A DNA stretch of 64,000 bases from assembly GCA_000310025.1 (NCBI GenBank), contig FN648473.1:124001-188000 (forward strand). The letters run 5' to 3'. This document shows, one piece after another, positions 21,836 to 33,189 of the stretch. This stretch comes from Ectocarpus siliculosus. Lineage: Eukaryota > Sar > Phaeophyceae > Ectocarpales > Ectocarpaceae. Every line of letters begins with the position of its first letter. Within the stretch, counting starts at the first letter, position 1. A program made the translations under genes and the position numbers. Below the pieces are notes generated by a model. That model worked only from the letters and a program-made list of their open reading frames with translations, did no database searches and had not been told where the DNA came from.

Positions 21836-23546
21836 ACGCTCGCATCGGGAGCCAAACCGCTGAACTCGTGCATGTGGTCGCGTCTGCTTGCTGTGTACAG
21901 TCGGACTGTCCGATGGGAAAACGTGTTGTCTCGTTGTGCAACCGTCCCAGTACGCAACGGAGGTCTTTGGGGGTCGTGTGCGTGTGGTGGATAACTCAAT
22001 CTTGCCGCGAACAGCCTGCGGCAGCATTGCGTCGGGCTACTCGCTTTGGAGAGTAGACCGCCAATGTTCGATGAATATGCAAGAGAACCTGCAAATAACA
22101 GAAGGTGTTGTTGACGCCAAGCCTAATGCGGCTGGACGAGCAAGGGTTGCACAGTTTTCAGGCGTGAAAATATGGAGAGGCCGAAAAGCAACTGTTTAGA
22201 TTGTCCTTTGTAGAGAAGATCGAGCGGAGAGTAAACACAAGGTACGTACCCACTGATGCAGGGTTTTCTGTCGCGAAAATTCTCCGACTTACAGACACTA
22301 TTCGATGTTGACCCCACCAAACCGTGACGCCACCAGGAAGTGACCCCACTCTCTGGGCATTTCACTTGGTTTTAGATTAGGCGATGTCCGGTCTCTCTTC
22401 TAAAAAGGAGTTGTTTTCCTTCGGTCGATGTTTCTCGATATTCCAATGACAGATTTTCTTGTGGCTTGGAAGATGTGTCCCTCGTGGCCCCGTCCGCCCC
22501 TCCTGCAAGTTTCGTGCAACCCCTTTGGTCATTTTTTGAGAACACGCCCGTTGTTGTTTTCCTATACCGAAGCCCGATAGGGATTTCTGTTGCCGATATT
22601 CTCATAACCTGTATCCTACCCCACTTTTTCGCCCCTACTCTTCCTATCCCACTTTCGGTGGTTTCACTTGCGTTTAGTGGGCGATCTCCGGTCTCTTCTC
22701 TAAAAGCACTAAAAGCAAGTTAAATGCAAATTGGTTTCCTTTGGTCGATGTTTGTCGAGATTCCATGGACAGATTTTCTTGTGGACCCGAAGAGGTGTCC
22801 CTCCTGGCCCCGTCCGCCCCTCTCGCAAGTTTGGTGCTGAAGATGGTGTCAGTGTTTGAGAAATGAGTCGATACTGTATGCATATTCGTAGATCATCCCG
22901 TGCGAAGCGAAGAACCGCACCACACCCTCTCTCTTCTCTTTTTACTTCCGGCCTCGGAACCCCCAGACAGGTCACCAACCACGCCGCACCCCACACGACG
23001 GCCAAAACGCACGTCCTGCGTTGGTGTCATTCATGTATCATGCAGGAGGTCGACGGTTTGCACCACACTCGACTGCGTCGAGGATACAGCCCTTGAGAAC
23101 AACTTTGTATGACAAGGCAGGGGCAGGGCAGATCTCAAAAACACTCAATCTTACTCAATTCACTCAGGAATGTGCACCAAACAGCAGTGTGAAAACGTTG
23201 CACGATTTTCTGAAGATCTATATTCGATTGTTGAAAGCAAGCCAACGAATATCGTCGGCGTTGCTAGTCCCAAGCTGGCTTTGTCATTCTGCTGATGGTT
23301 TCAGGCTTGAGAACGCAAGCGGGGACGGACTCCTCATGTACGCATACTTCAGGCAGTGATACTTCGATAACCGCGACAAATGCAAACACTACACTGCAGT
23401 ACCGAGCGAAAGAGGTCTGGGAACGGCCTACAGCAACAGTACGCACCAGAAAAGAATTTTGCGTTTTGCAGTGGCAATCCACGAACCTGCTCAGGATACA
23501 ACAAGCGGTTTTGATGCCCAAGCGGGCGCCATCTGTAATCATCACG
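21836..23546. other. No recognised gene; one ~300-bp tandem duplication inside
   Basis: Blocks at 22347-22525 and 22648-22845 share TTCACTTG.(T/G)TTTAG, GCGAT.TCCGGTCTCT, TTCCTT.GGTCGATGTTT, CAGATTTTCTTGTGG and GGCCCCGTCCGCCCCTC, in the same orientation. The stretch 21888-22199 is open on the plus strand just after the glycosyltransferase-like gene but shows no family. Confidence 0.5.
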
Positions 23547-23785
23547 TTTATTTTGTTTTCTTTCGAATTGCTTCATTATTTCTTCGGTTTCTAGGCTACG
23601 TGTTGGGGAGAGAGACGCACGAAACGCTCATCGTCTCTCCGGCCGCGTTAGCTGCAAAGGCCGGCGTCAACTCTTACAAATCCATCTCTCTTCCCACAAA
23701 TACTAGCCGGGGGACTACGACTGCAAACGCAGGAGTCCCAAAAACTGACCAAGTCCTCAAATGGTAGACACCATTTTACAACACC
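23547..23785 (-). repeat. YR element 1 terminal repeat B2
   Basis: 239-bp direct copy of 24165-24403, over 95% identical by eye, beginning TTTATTTTGTTTTCTTT and ending ACAACACC. It forms the 3' outer end of the element. Flanking base beyond 23547: ATCACG. Weak similarity continues inward (ACTA..CCGAATA) toward 23820. Confidence 0.9.
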
Positions 23786-23853
23786 TGACTAGATACCGAA
23801 TATTCCCGAACTTATGCCCCCACCTTCGAAAGAAAAGGGATGGGAGGGCGGGA

Positions 23854-24164
23854 TTTTCTAAACTGCCGCCGCTACTGCGTAAGGCGGCTGCTGCTGTCCT
23901 TCCGTTGCTTCACGCGCTCTGTAGCTGTCACACGTTACCCGACTTTGCTACAGCCCCTGCATGGACTCGATCACGGAATGACACCCCCAACTATAGACTA
24001 ATAATTCCAAACACCGTGACCCTGGGTTTCCGGTAGAAAATGAAGCCAAATTCTAATTCGACTGTTACAAAATAAACACCAGTTTATATTACAAAATAAA
24101 CACCAGTTTATATTACAAAATAAACACCAGTTTATTCTATCTGCTTCGACGAACAAACCTTCCT
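23854..24164 (-). repeat. YR element 1 internal repeat A2
   Basis: Copy of A1 (31593-31855). It is longer (311 versus 263 bp) because a 24-bp unit, TTACAAAATAAACACCAGTT plus TATA, is present three times instead of once (24067-24135). It directly abuts B1. Confidence 0.9.
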
Positions 24165-24403
24165 TTTATTTTGTTTTCTTTGGAATTGCTTCATTATTTC
24201 TTCGGTTTCTAGGCTACGTGTTGGGGAGAGAGACGCACGAAACGCTCATCGTCTCTCCGGCCGCGTTAGCTGCAAAGGCCGGCGTCAACTGTTACAAATC
24301 CATCTCTCTCCCCACAAATACTAGCCGGGGGACTACGACTGCAAACGCAGGAGTCCCAAAAACTGACCAAGTCCTCAAATGGTAGACACCATTCTACAAC
24401 ACC
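24165..24403 (-). repeat. YR element 1 internal repeat B1
   Basis: 239-bp copy of B2. Its end at 24165 meets the A2 start at 24164 with no spacer, marking the predicted recombination junction (CTTCCT|TTTATT on the plus strand). Confidence 0.9.
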
Positions 24404-24444
24404 CACGTCGAGGTCAGTTTCTGGACGACTACCGAATAAGTCAA

Positions 24445-25527
24445 CTATCCGTTCCCCCAGACGGTCCCCTCCCCCGGCTGTCTCGATACGATCCTACTGC
24501 CGTCTGTAAGTTTCCGTGACACTCGCCACGAATCCTCTACATTGTTTCGCGCGTACGGCGTGTATGCATCCGACCTCCACTTCCCTTCTCTCTGAATCAC
24601 TCGTTCTGCGATGTCTCCGCCCGATGCAAGAGCCGTCGCGCCTCCAATTCGCAACGAGTGCAACGCGTACTCCTGGGGGTTACGCCCCGACTTCGCTACC
24701 ACTTCTCTGACTGCACGGAGGGCAGCACTATACCTCGCTACTCTCACAGCTGTTCCACTACGGTACGAAGCTAACGGTGCGGAGTCAGGCAACGTCGCAT
24801 GACACGATAACAGCTCCACCACAAGAGCCACCGCGCCGCCGCGTGCTCTCACACCTGACTGCGGTCCGGTGACTTCGTCTCGCGTACGAACCCGTATGTT
24901 TCCTTTCTGCTCTTGATCGGCCTTGTGCCCTCTAAACCTCATTTCGACACGGTCTGCTCTACGATATTGACTAAAGACTAATTGCGTCTCGCCAGCAAAT
25001 AATGCTACATCCGCCCTCGTAAGACAGTGGGCCTCATGTACCCTGCCCGCATCATTCGCGAACACCTCATCAGACCGTGTGATGAAGAGATAGGACAAGC
25101 ACAGACACAGCCACATCACTCTGCCCCCTTCCCCCCAGTTCTGGCTTGCGCTTTCCCCGTCCAGCAGCATACGCCAAGACACAGGCAGACGCACACGGCG
25201 TACCGTCCCCATAGCCACGTGGTTCCTCGCAATCCCCCTTAGCGCACATTTCAACATCGGAGACGACAAGTCGAGCTCGACAGAAGCTTCCAGCCTATGA
25301 AAATGTTGTACAGCCGTGAGTTTTCCGGATATTGTACTCGCTAGATTACCCTCAGACTCGAAACACCAGGCTACGAAGTCTATCAACTCCCACACATGAA
25401 GGTCCCCGGCACGTTGCCCTACGAACTTGGGCTTCTCCGTCAGCCTCCGAAACGTGCACCAAGAGTTGAAGCTTGATGTGTAAGTCCTTCTAGACGAAGA
25501 CGCAACTGAGTGCTCGACGAGCTGCAT
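24445..25527 (-). CDS. Tyrosine recombinase of YR element 1
   Basis: 360-codon frame. Catalytic residues in order: Arg151 (TRSDE), Lys202 (GHKAD), His290-x-x-Arg293 (HSLRIGG), Trp317 (GKWRSD) and nucleophile Tyr325 (YTPYAR). The N-terminal core-binding part (TYTSSFNSWCTF, TISGKLTAVQHFH) is also typical. The enzyme cuts and rejoins DNA through a 3'-phosphotyrosine link, inserting the circular cDNA. It overlaps the end of the RT/RNase H frame by 88 bp in another frame, suggesting re-initiation or a frameshift. Only this gene of the element is uninterrupted with all key residues. Confidence 0.9.
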   Translation of the reverse strand: MQLVEHSVASSSRRTYTSSFNSWCTFRRLTEKPKFVGQRAGDLHVWELIDFVAWCFESEGNLASTISGKLTAVQHFHRLEASVELDLSSPMLKCALRGIARNHVAMGTVRRVRLPVSWRMLLDGESASQNWGEGGRVMWLCLCLSYLFITRSDEVFANDAGRVHEAHCLTRADVALFAGETQLVFSQYRRADRVEMRFRGHKADQEQKGNIRVRTRDEVTGPQSGVRARGGAVALVVELLSCHATLPDSAPLASYRSGTAVRVARYSAALRAVREVVAKSGRNPQEYALHSLRIGGATALASGGDIAERVIQREGKWRSDAYTPYARNNVEDSWRVSRKLTDGSRIVSRQPGEGTVWGNG

Positions 25528-27728
25528 GCCAAGACGTCGGTAACAAAGTCCCGTCCTGCCTGTCCCAGGTCCTGAACCTGCCAGTCGATATCCGGTCGGA
25601 ACGCGCGCAAGTTTGAGGCAATGCTATCGTGGTTCCACCGAGAGATGCCGTCTGCCAGTGTATTAGAGATGCCTTTCACGTGACGCGCGCGGAAACACCA
25701 CCCGCTTCGCATCTCTAAACATCCTAGAATACGCATTAGCGCTCCCGACCTCGGCTCTCTAGGTCCCCTGCAACGGTTACACCAATGGATGGAGCTCATG
25801 TTGTCCCCACGAAGCAAAACGCTTTGACCAGGATACTCGGGTGTAGAGTCTGCGTCTACCGTGAAAGCCCACGCTCTAACGACCATCCCCAACAGCTCGA
25901 GGACGTTGATGCTTAAGTCGTCTCTACCGACTGCCTTGCGACGCAGCCGTTGTCGGACATCATCCGAGAAATCCATTCGCCAGTATTGCCCCGACTCTAA
26001 GCAGTATCCTCCCATGGCGTCCCCACTCGCGTCACTCCACAGCGTTCGAGAGTGAGGTTGCAGATACATGCTGTAAAGCGGCATCTCTAGCCTACCCTCG
26101 CCGTGAAGGCCGCTGGCCTCTGCTAGCATCATACGCCAGAACGACGCATCGGCGCGGAACTCGGGACGCAGAGAAATGACCCGTCTCGATTGGCCCTGGC
26201 GTACACCCCCCTTCGAGCCGATGTACTTCTCTTCCCACGGTTGGGAGGGGGGCATACCCAACTGGTTGAGCATGCGTCGCACAAAGAACTTTCCAGGGTG
26301 AACAACCACACACACGTGCAACAACTTCCCCATCAGCGACCGCACTTCGGTCTCCGACGCGCTTCGACGAACTACCCATCCTTCAAGCGCCTCACGCAAC
26401 GTCGCTAACTTTTGTTGAGGAAGAGAAATCGACATAGCCTTCGTGTCTATTACCCAACCCAACACTTCCATGCTCGCCTCCCACGACGTAAGTTTGCTAG
26501 CTGAAAATAGTGGTGGGAAACCGTGGGGTCTGTCACCGAAGAGTCGAAAGTGGTCAGAAACGAGAGATTCGGAAGAGATCACACAACGGTCACCGCGGGG
26601 GTGGGACCAGTGCACTTCTACCCTATAACATCGTCCACATACGCCCGCGCGAAAAACGGGTCGTCTACTCCTCCACCGGAACCGGGTGGGATTGCACACG
26701 CCGCTGGCAGCATCGTTTGAACTTCTGCTGATTCCACCACCGAAATATGTGCGGTAGCAAGGCCGCCCTTGCGGCGTCGGCGTTGCGTTTGCGGCTGATG
26801 TTTTGTTGTGGGAGTGCTCAATCGCTGCTGTGCACAGACAAAAATACGGGGGGCTGAGGTTCCATCCAAACTGCAGTTGCCTGTCTACAACGAGCGTGCC
26901 TCCAAACACGTATCGGAACTTCGGGGAGTGCGCTCGCTCTACGGATACTTGCCGAAACGCGTCTTTGGAATCGACTTTAGCAATCAGAATTGTGGGGGTG
27001 TCTCCGTGGGCGTCACGCACAAACTTTCCATGCAGGTACAGCACGCGCCAAACCACATCACGCAATACGTGGCCCAGTTTGCAGACCGGTGCCACGGAAG
27101 TGTTGGTATCGTCGTTTACACCCGAAAATCGGAGATCGTTGATGATCCTAGCTTTCTTGGTGTGCACTACTACTCCCAATGGAGACAAGCGTAGGCCGGG
27201 AATCTGGTATGCCGCTGATCTGGGAAACACGAATGCACGCCCGTACCGGACGTCCTCCTTGATTGTTTTCTGAATGAGGTCCGTATGCTGTGAAACAGAT
27301 GCATGGTTACCGTACGCGAGAGTTTCATCTACGTCACCGCCTGCTGCTATCTGCACCGGGACACCTCTAGACACAATCCGCACCAGAAGATCGATGGAGG
27401 GGAACTGTTTTACCCCACCAAACCATTGACGCACGCTACGTGGGTCTGCTTGCGGCACGGGCAGTATTGTTTCGAGTTGCGACATGGAATCGAAGTCCCC
27501 TGCATGACTAAGAAGGAAAGCAAGGCTAACGTCCTCTACGCGACTCAACGCTTTCCTCGCTGATTCGCCCCCCCTCGCGGCAATTAGTTCGTCCACCGCA
27601 TGTCCATAAACACACACGTCGGCATCCACACCTGCTGATAGCCCTGGGGCCAACCTCGTGTAGACCGGCGTGCTGCCGTTCAATTTAGCCGCATGTGCGC
27701 TGCCATCCGAGGTAGGCCCCCCCGCCAC
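25440..27728 (-). pseudogene. Reverse transcriptase-RNase H of YR element 1
   Basis: 762-codon frame. RT: GLRLSPLGVV and KKARIINDLR before motif A (AKVDSKDAF, Asp253), then motif B (FGWNLSPPYF). The catalytic motif C is not in this frame: AYVDDV lies at about 26625-26640 in another frame, between about 26770 and 26620, so two compensating shifts replace the active site with a nonsense stretch. RNase H is complete and of DIRS/Ngaro type: Asp566 (WSDAS), Glu611 (NVLELLG), Asp642 (RGDNMSS) and Asp693 (NTLADGISRW). Alignable throughout with element 2 (42.3-44.6 kb). Inactive unless the shifts are bypassed or are assembly errors. Confidence 0.85.
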
Positions 27729-27746
27729 GCGGGAGAGCCCGCACCC

Positions 27747-29212
27747 CTATTTGTCTTTCCCGTGGGTGAAGAAGTCAGCGGCCTTGGGTCTCGCGCCGCC
27801 CTCGCCAGCGGCGCGCGCCTCTCCTCCGCACCCTCCCCCGTTGCCGTGGCCAACGCTGCGACCGCGGTGCTTGTCGCTCGTGGCGCTCCCGCCGACACCG
27901 CCCCGGCCGACACGAAACGTCACGCTGCTGGCTGCCCTCCCGCGCGCGCCGGTTGCCGGAGTTTCGGACGCTCCGCGCCTAGCGTGAGAAGGGTTCTGGG
28001 CGTGGATGTATGGGCAGTTACGATCATGGCAACCGGACGACGAGTTGAAGGCGAAGCAGTAACCACGCGATCTTCCGGAAGTGGTCCCCCGGGCTCGCTT
28101 GGACGGCGATAGGAGCTGTTCTCCTGCCCGTATCTGAGGCTGGTAGAAGGCGGCGGCGCCGACCCCGCCCATGGCGATGAAGCCAGTAATCCTCTTCCAC
28201 TCGATGGTTACCACGGGCGGACAATCCTCGATGACAGTCGGCGGCGCAGAGTTTGTTGTCTTGAAACTGATGGCGGCGTCAAACCACCGCGATGCGGACA
28301 GGATTAGGTCGTCGTTGATGAATCCCGCGAACCGGAGTTTGTTCGCGGGATTCCGCATCTCGCCGCGGTTTTTCACGACAGTGCTCGGTGACCATCTCCA
28401 AGCCGACGTTGAGGGACTCCTCGAGGATGCCCACGCGCTGGAGACTCTCGGAATCGGTAATGCCTGTTTTGAGCAACGCCGATATGGTCGTGATGAGGAT
28501 CGAGAGCGACTCCTTCCAACGGAACGTCGGCGTTAGGCGTGTCAGATCCCGAACGGTAGTCTTCCACCCGGAAGTTCGAGAGCGTGTCGAGCGATGCCGC
28601 CACTTTCTCTGTCACCAGAACGCCTTTGCGAAGCAAGGATTGCCACTCCATCTGCGACAGTTTTGAAACTGCCGGAGGCCGTCCCAGGATGAGCCACGCT
28701 TTTACCCGGCGGAGGTCCCCCCACATCCGCGCTCTATCCTTTGCCGCAGCTTTAGCCGCCTCGGCGCTGGGTGTAGCGGGGGCCCGAGAGGCCGGTAGTG
28801 GGGCGGTTGTGCCCACCAGTTGCACCTCCCCCTGAAGGCCAGGTCCTGCTGCTTGGGTGGCGATCAGGTCGTCGATCGTTGCTTGAAGCTGCTGGCGATC
28901 TCCGGCGGCCTCATCGCGCTTCCGCTGCAGCTCCTCCCTCAGGCCGTCCACCAGCCCGCGGAGAGAAGCGAGCTCAGTCTCATCAGCGGGGGGGTCGCCG
29001 CGGGTGCCTGTCCCTCGCGCTCGCGAGGAGGATACCGCTAGACGCCTCGCGGGAGTACGTGATCCGCTGCGCGTCGAGGGGCGAGCCGTCGAGCTCGCCA
29101 CCGATCGCGTGGTAGACCTCCTCGTGCGTGGTGTCGAGGGTGTCGCCGCCCGACCTCGCCCTGCTTGCCCAGCCGCTGCCCTGCCGCTCCGCGTGGAGGC
29201 CCGTGTCGGCAT
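27747..29212 (-). pseudogene. Gag of YR element 1, with a CCCH zinc finger
   Basis: Starts at Met 29212 with an Arg/Ser/Thr-rich basic region, then a coiled coil (ETELASLRGLVDGLREEL and on to about residue 140). The frame is lost near 28500 and again near 28370; the final part (28376-27747) contains a CCCH finger, C-x8-C-x4-C-x3-H, at 28058-28002 (CFAFNSSSGC then HDRNC and PYIH). Gag would bind and package element RNA. The same finger spacing occurs in the Gag-like frame of element 2. The C-terminal tail is Gly/Arg-rich and ends 18 bp before the RT frame. Confidence 0.75.
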
Positions 29213-29529
29213 CTGGTCGCGGTTGGAGTCGAATAAGCAGCGAACCGGCGGCAGGCGGCGGGCGAACGTCAGGGCGGCGTTTCGGGAACACTTCTTTTCC
29301 TCTTCATCGTGGGCGTAGTCGATCGCGCGCCTGGATCTGCAGTTAGAATGGTCTACAAATCCTATCTTCGGGCGAAACTATCTGACGAGGCTTTTCGTCG
29401 GGCCCAGAACGACGCGTTGTTATATCGCGAGCTTGCGTTAGTTCGTTCTCGACGCTTGTGGATTGAGTGGAGTGATTATTGCTGCTGACGCTACGGTCAC
29501 CGTACGTCGACCAATCCCGAATATTTCTC

Positions 29530-29605
29530 TCGTTGGAACACTAGCGATGTTTTTTTTTTTATATTTTTTTTTATTTTATTTTTTTATATATATATATTTT
29601 CTTGG
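29530..29605. repeat. Poly-T/TA tract
   Basis: T-rich tract with (TA)n at 29587-29599, A-rich in element sense, between the hairpin array and Gag. Confidence 0.8.
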
Positions 29606-29625
29606 ATTCGGTGAACCCCGGTTCG

Positions 29626-30475
29626 CCATCGGCACGGGTGCTTCCACTCATTGGCGCGTCCCGTGCTAATACGTGTTTTTATTCTTTTCTTCGATGCGTT
29701 GGATACGGTAAACTCCACTTGCCAACAGCGCGGGTGCTTCCACTCATTGGCGCGTCCCTCGCTGAAACTGACAACACACATATGCAGCACGGGTGCTTCC
29801 ACTCATTGGCGCGTCCCGTACTGATACTTATACGCAGCGCGGGTGCTTCCACTCATTGGCGCGTCCCTTGCTGAAACTGACAATGCATATGCAGCACGGG
29901 TGCTTCCACTCATTGGCGCGTCCCGTACTGATACGTGTACGACTTCGTTTTCGATGCGTGGAAATCGGTTAATTCTACTCGCCAACAGCACGGGTGCTTC
30001 CACTCATTGGCGCGTCCCGTGCCGATACGTGTACGGCTTTTTTTTTTTTCTTCTTTCTTGTTGAGATCGGTTAACTCTACTCGCCAACAGCACGAGTGCT
30101 TCCACTCGTTGGCGCGTCCCATGCTGAGGCTGACATCACATATGCAGCACGGGTGCTTCCACTCATTGGCGCGTCCCGTACTGATGCGTGATTTGTGGTA
30201 TTTTTCTACCGCTGTGTCGAATTCGGTTAACTCTATTCGCCAACAGCGCGGATGCTTCCATTCGTTGGCACGTCCCGTGCTGAGGCTGCCAGCACACATG
30301 CAACGCCATGCGGTCAGCTCTACTCGCCAACAGCGCGGGTGCTTCCACTCATTGGCGCGTCCCGTGCTGATACATGTATGACTTCGTGTTTCGGTGCGTT
30401 GAGATCGGTTAACTTCCACTCGCCAACAACACGGACGAGTGCTTCCACTATTGGCGCGTCCGTGCTGGTGCGTGT
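29626..30475 (-). repeat. Hairpin array 1: 11 units in the leader of YR element 1
   Basis: Each unit (plus strand) is CAGCACGGG + TGCTTCCACTCATTGGCGCG + TCCCGTGCTG. The outer 7-9 bp are complementary and the 20-nt middle is nearly invariant. The middle block starts at 29641, 29737, 29796, 29846, 29903, 29997, 30099, 30156, 30255, 30342 and 30442. Stems differ between units (CAGCACGGG, CAGCGCGGG, GGCACGGG) and partner arms often, not always, change to match. Five units are preceded by GGTTAACT-CTACTCGCCAA. Spacings (50-102 nt) are not multiples of three, so this array is not translated. Array 2 has the same design with a different loop. Confidence 0.85.
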
Positions 30476-30479
30476 CCGT

Positions 30480-31592
30480 CTTTTTTTTTTCATTGAGATC
30501 ACTTCCGCATAGACAATCCTACGGCAGGTTGACGAGTTCTGGCATGCATCAATTGCTGTCCGGGCGTTTTTGGAACGGTCGCTTAATCGTCGTTGGAAGT
30601 GACGTATTGTTATAGAAGGTTTGTGTCACGGCGTGTGCGCGCACGACTTGATGCCCCTCGAGACCTTGGTACACCCAGATTGACCTTTGACTGACGGCAT
30701 TCGCGGGTTCGAACGTCGCGGTGGTTTTCTTCTCCCCCCTCTTTTTTCTCATCTTCTTTTTCCTCATGCATACAGCACGTAGTTCGCTGTCTCGTTTTTT
30801 TTTCTCGTCTTCTTTGTTTTTCAGTATTTTTCTTTGAATCTTTCTCTCGCATGCATGTGGTTTGCTTTTATCCGTTCCCGTGAGTGCTGTTGAATGCACT
30901 TTCCGATTACGTATGCGGCTGCTTTGTATACCGTGGGACTTAACAATACCATCAGTGGGGACTTGTCAATACCATCCGTTGAGACGATTGCTTACGTGAG
31001 TGAGCATATTGTCGTCGATTCCTTCAGCTATATGCCCCTCTGTGCGTGGCACCGATAAGGTTGTACCGGCAAGTAGTCCCTAGTAAGCCGGGGAAAACAG
31101 AAAACAAGGCACCTGCCTCATGTGCATACTCTTGACAGCATCATGCCCTACTGCCGCGGGTCGATTGGTTATGTCCGAAGCCGCAAGGTTCCTCCACCCC
31201 GTGCAGTACAATGGCTGCTATCGTGGCACGTACAGCAACCGCGACAAGTCAGCGTGCGACCATACAACAGGCCCCGCGCTTTCTTTTTTCCGTTGAATTT
31301 TTTTTTTTTCTTCAGCGAGAGTACATCTCGATTGGGATGAACCGCATCCCATGTTTGGGGAGGTACCTATCTGAGCGGCGTGGCGAGCGAGACTGCGGTG
31401 GCTTGCCGCCGCTTATCTTACTGCACCCTCCCCCCTCGTGCTAAATGCACGCAGCGGTGAGGTCACAAGAGTAGCGGGACGCGAATAGGAACACGGCCGA
31501 CACGATGGATGTTGGACACGCGTACACACCTTTATATGGAGAGTCGCGTGCTGGTCGCTTCCCCAATGCTTGCGCCGTGTCCCGTCCCGCCC
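30480..31592 (-). other. YR element 1 5' leader, no gene
   Basis: Sequence between repeat A1 and hairpin array 1 in element sense. It holds T- and TTC-rich tracts (30730-30850) but no coding frame with a recognisable family. It presumably contains promoter and RNA-level signals, none identifiable by eye. Confidence 0.5.
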
Positions 31593-31855
31593 TTTTCTAA
31601 ACTGCCGCCGCTACTGCATAAGGCGGCTGCTGCTGTCCTTCCGTTGCTTCACGCGCTCTGTAGCTGTCACACGTTACCCGACTTTGCTACAGCCCCTGCG
31701 TGGACTCGATCACGGAATGACACCCCCAACTATAGACTACTAATTCCAAACACCGTGACCCTGGGTTTCCGGTAGAAAATGAAGCCAAATTCTAATTCGA
31801 CTGTTACAAAATAAACACCAGTTTATTCTATCTGCTTCGACGAACAAACCTTCCT
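31593..31855 (-). repeat. YR element 1 terminal repeat A1
   Basis: 263 bp matching 23854-24164, from TTTTCTAAACTGCCGCC to GAACAAACCTTCCT. It is the 5' outer end in element sense. The plus-strand flank beyond it is GCTTTTACTC. Confidence 0.9.
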
Positions 31856-33189
31856 GCTTTTACTCATCCTACCAGCGTATAAAGAATTCAACAGTACACG
31901 CATTAATTACGTCTGGTGCATGCCCTCATTCGTACGCAAAACAAATCGCGAGGCGGCCTCGACGTCATGATGTAGTCCATGCTTGGCTTGGTGACCAGGC
32001 GTTAACCTGTCTTCGGGAACGAAGGAGAGACAGGCAAACGGCGGGACCGAAAAGGAACAACAAATACGCACAACGCAAAACTTGAGAAACGGGTTACACC
32101 AAGGAGAAATAATCGTACATAATTACCGAAATATCCTTTGAGAACGCCTCCCGGGAATAGCGCAAGAGAGAGGGGCGATCTTTCAATTTATTTTTTGAAA
32201 AAACGGGGCGAAAGGCCCCGGGGGGGGGCGTTGTGTCATTTTTGCTCTATGCACGTGCTGTACAGCACAACACAGGGCTGACGTGTTTACCCATCGGGAC
32301 TAAACAAGAAACTGAAAGCGTGCGCGCCACACATCAAGATAGACGGCATACAGGAGTCCGGAGGGCACACGAGTTACGGTGATGCGTAATGTAGCGTGCT
32401 ACGGTTCCAACGTCGCCATTTTTGGTATCAGCACCTTTCCTACTTGCTGCGGAGCAATCGAGCTTCGAAAATCGGTCCAGGGGGTGTGGTGGTTTGTGCC
32501 ATCTACGGTAAACGGTACTTGTGGTGGGTATATTGCTCGCCAAAAACAGAAAGTGCCGCTGTTGATGACGAAGCCAGAAATAATTAACGGCACTTCGGGG
32601 TACCTCACACCCCGAATAGCGACAGTTACAAAAGTGCGACTCTGGATTCGTTTAACGTACGGGCACTCAAACACACACACCAGTGCGCGCCATGCGGATC
32701 ACGCCAGAGTGCGCGGATCTACAGTAAACAACATATTGGTGAAATTGAGAGTGAGTTTTCGAATTGGAGAGTGCTGTTTGAGGGTGTTCGAAATACAGGC
32801 GAAAGCATGCCAGACTAGATGTGACCGGAATTGGAAGCCAAGGCTTCTGTGTGATCGATTTGTAGACGGTACTGTTTGAAGGCGGAAAAGCCAAAATCTG
32901 GGCTTGCAGCGGCCGGTTCAAGTTTGCTAACGGAGTTGCCAATTTCCCTTATTTCCAAGGTGAAACACTCTCCGCCATGAATTGACCCCAGCTTAGGCGT
33001 GATGAAGATGTGCCAACAGGAACCCCCTGAAAGCAAAGATTGATTGTACCGCGATTAATAGCGAGCGCGGTAGAAGTAAATCAAGGCATGTTTCGCCTAG
33101 CTAGGTGGTGTACCTCACGCGGATGGTTATTACAAGCAAGGGTACACGACGATGATGTAGTAGGTGTCTATCGACTTTGTTCGTTGGCC
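31856..33189. other. No gene; carries a dispersed short repeat at 32391-32500
   Basis: The block GGTTCCAACGTCGCCATTTT to AAATCGGTCCAGGGGGTGTG is shared, diverged, with 46492-46585, and its right end with 62269-62300. A G9 run (32222-32230) is present. An open frame at 32379-32879 has no family likeness and crosses the dispersed repeat, so it is not called. Confidence 0.5.

Larger units (their letters stand above)
23547..31855 (-). mobile_element. YR element 1: Ngaro-type tyrosine-recombinase retrotransposon with split direct repeats
   Basis: Element sense is minus. Order from the 5' end: A1 repeat (31855-31593), leader with hairpin array, Gag, RT/RNase H, tyrosine recombinase, B1 (24403-24165), A2 (24164-23854), B2 (23785-23547). 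This A1-ORFs-B1-A2-B2 pattern is the split-direct-repeat architecture of Ngaro/PAT-like elements, which replicate via a circular DNA and integrate by tyrosine recombinase without target duplication. B1 and A2 touch exactly, as expected if B1|A2 equals the circle junction. Length is 8,309 bp. The recombinase is intact; RT and Gag have frameshifts. Confidence 0.9.

Noticed and set aside
32379-32879. 166-codon plus-strand frame
   Set aside because: It crosses the dispersed MITE-like repeat, has no family likeness, and a minus frame of similar quality overlaps it.
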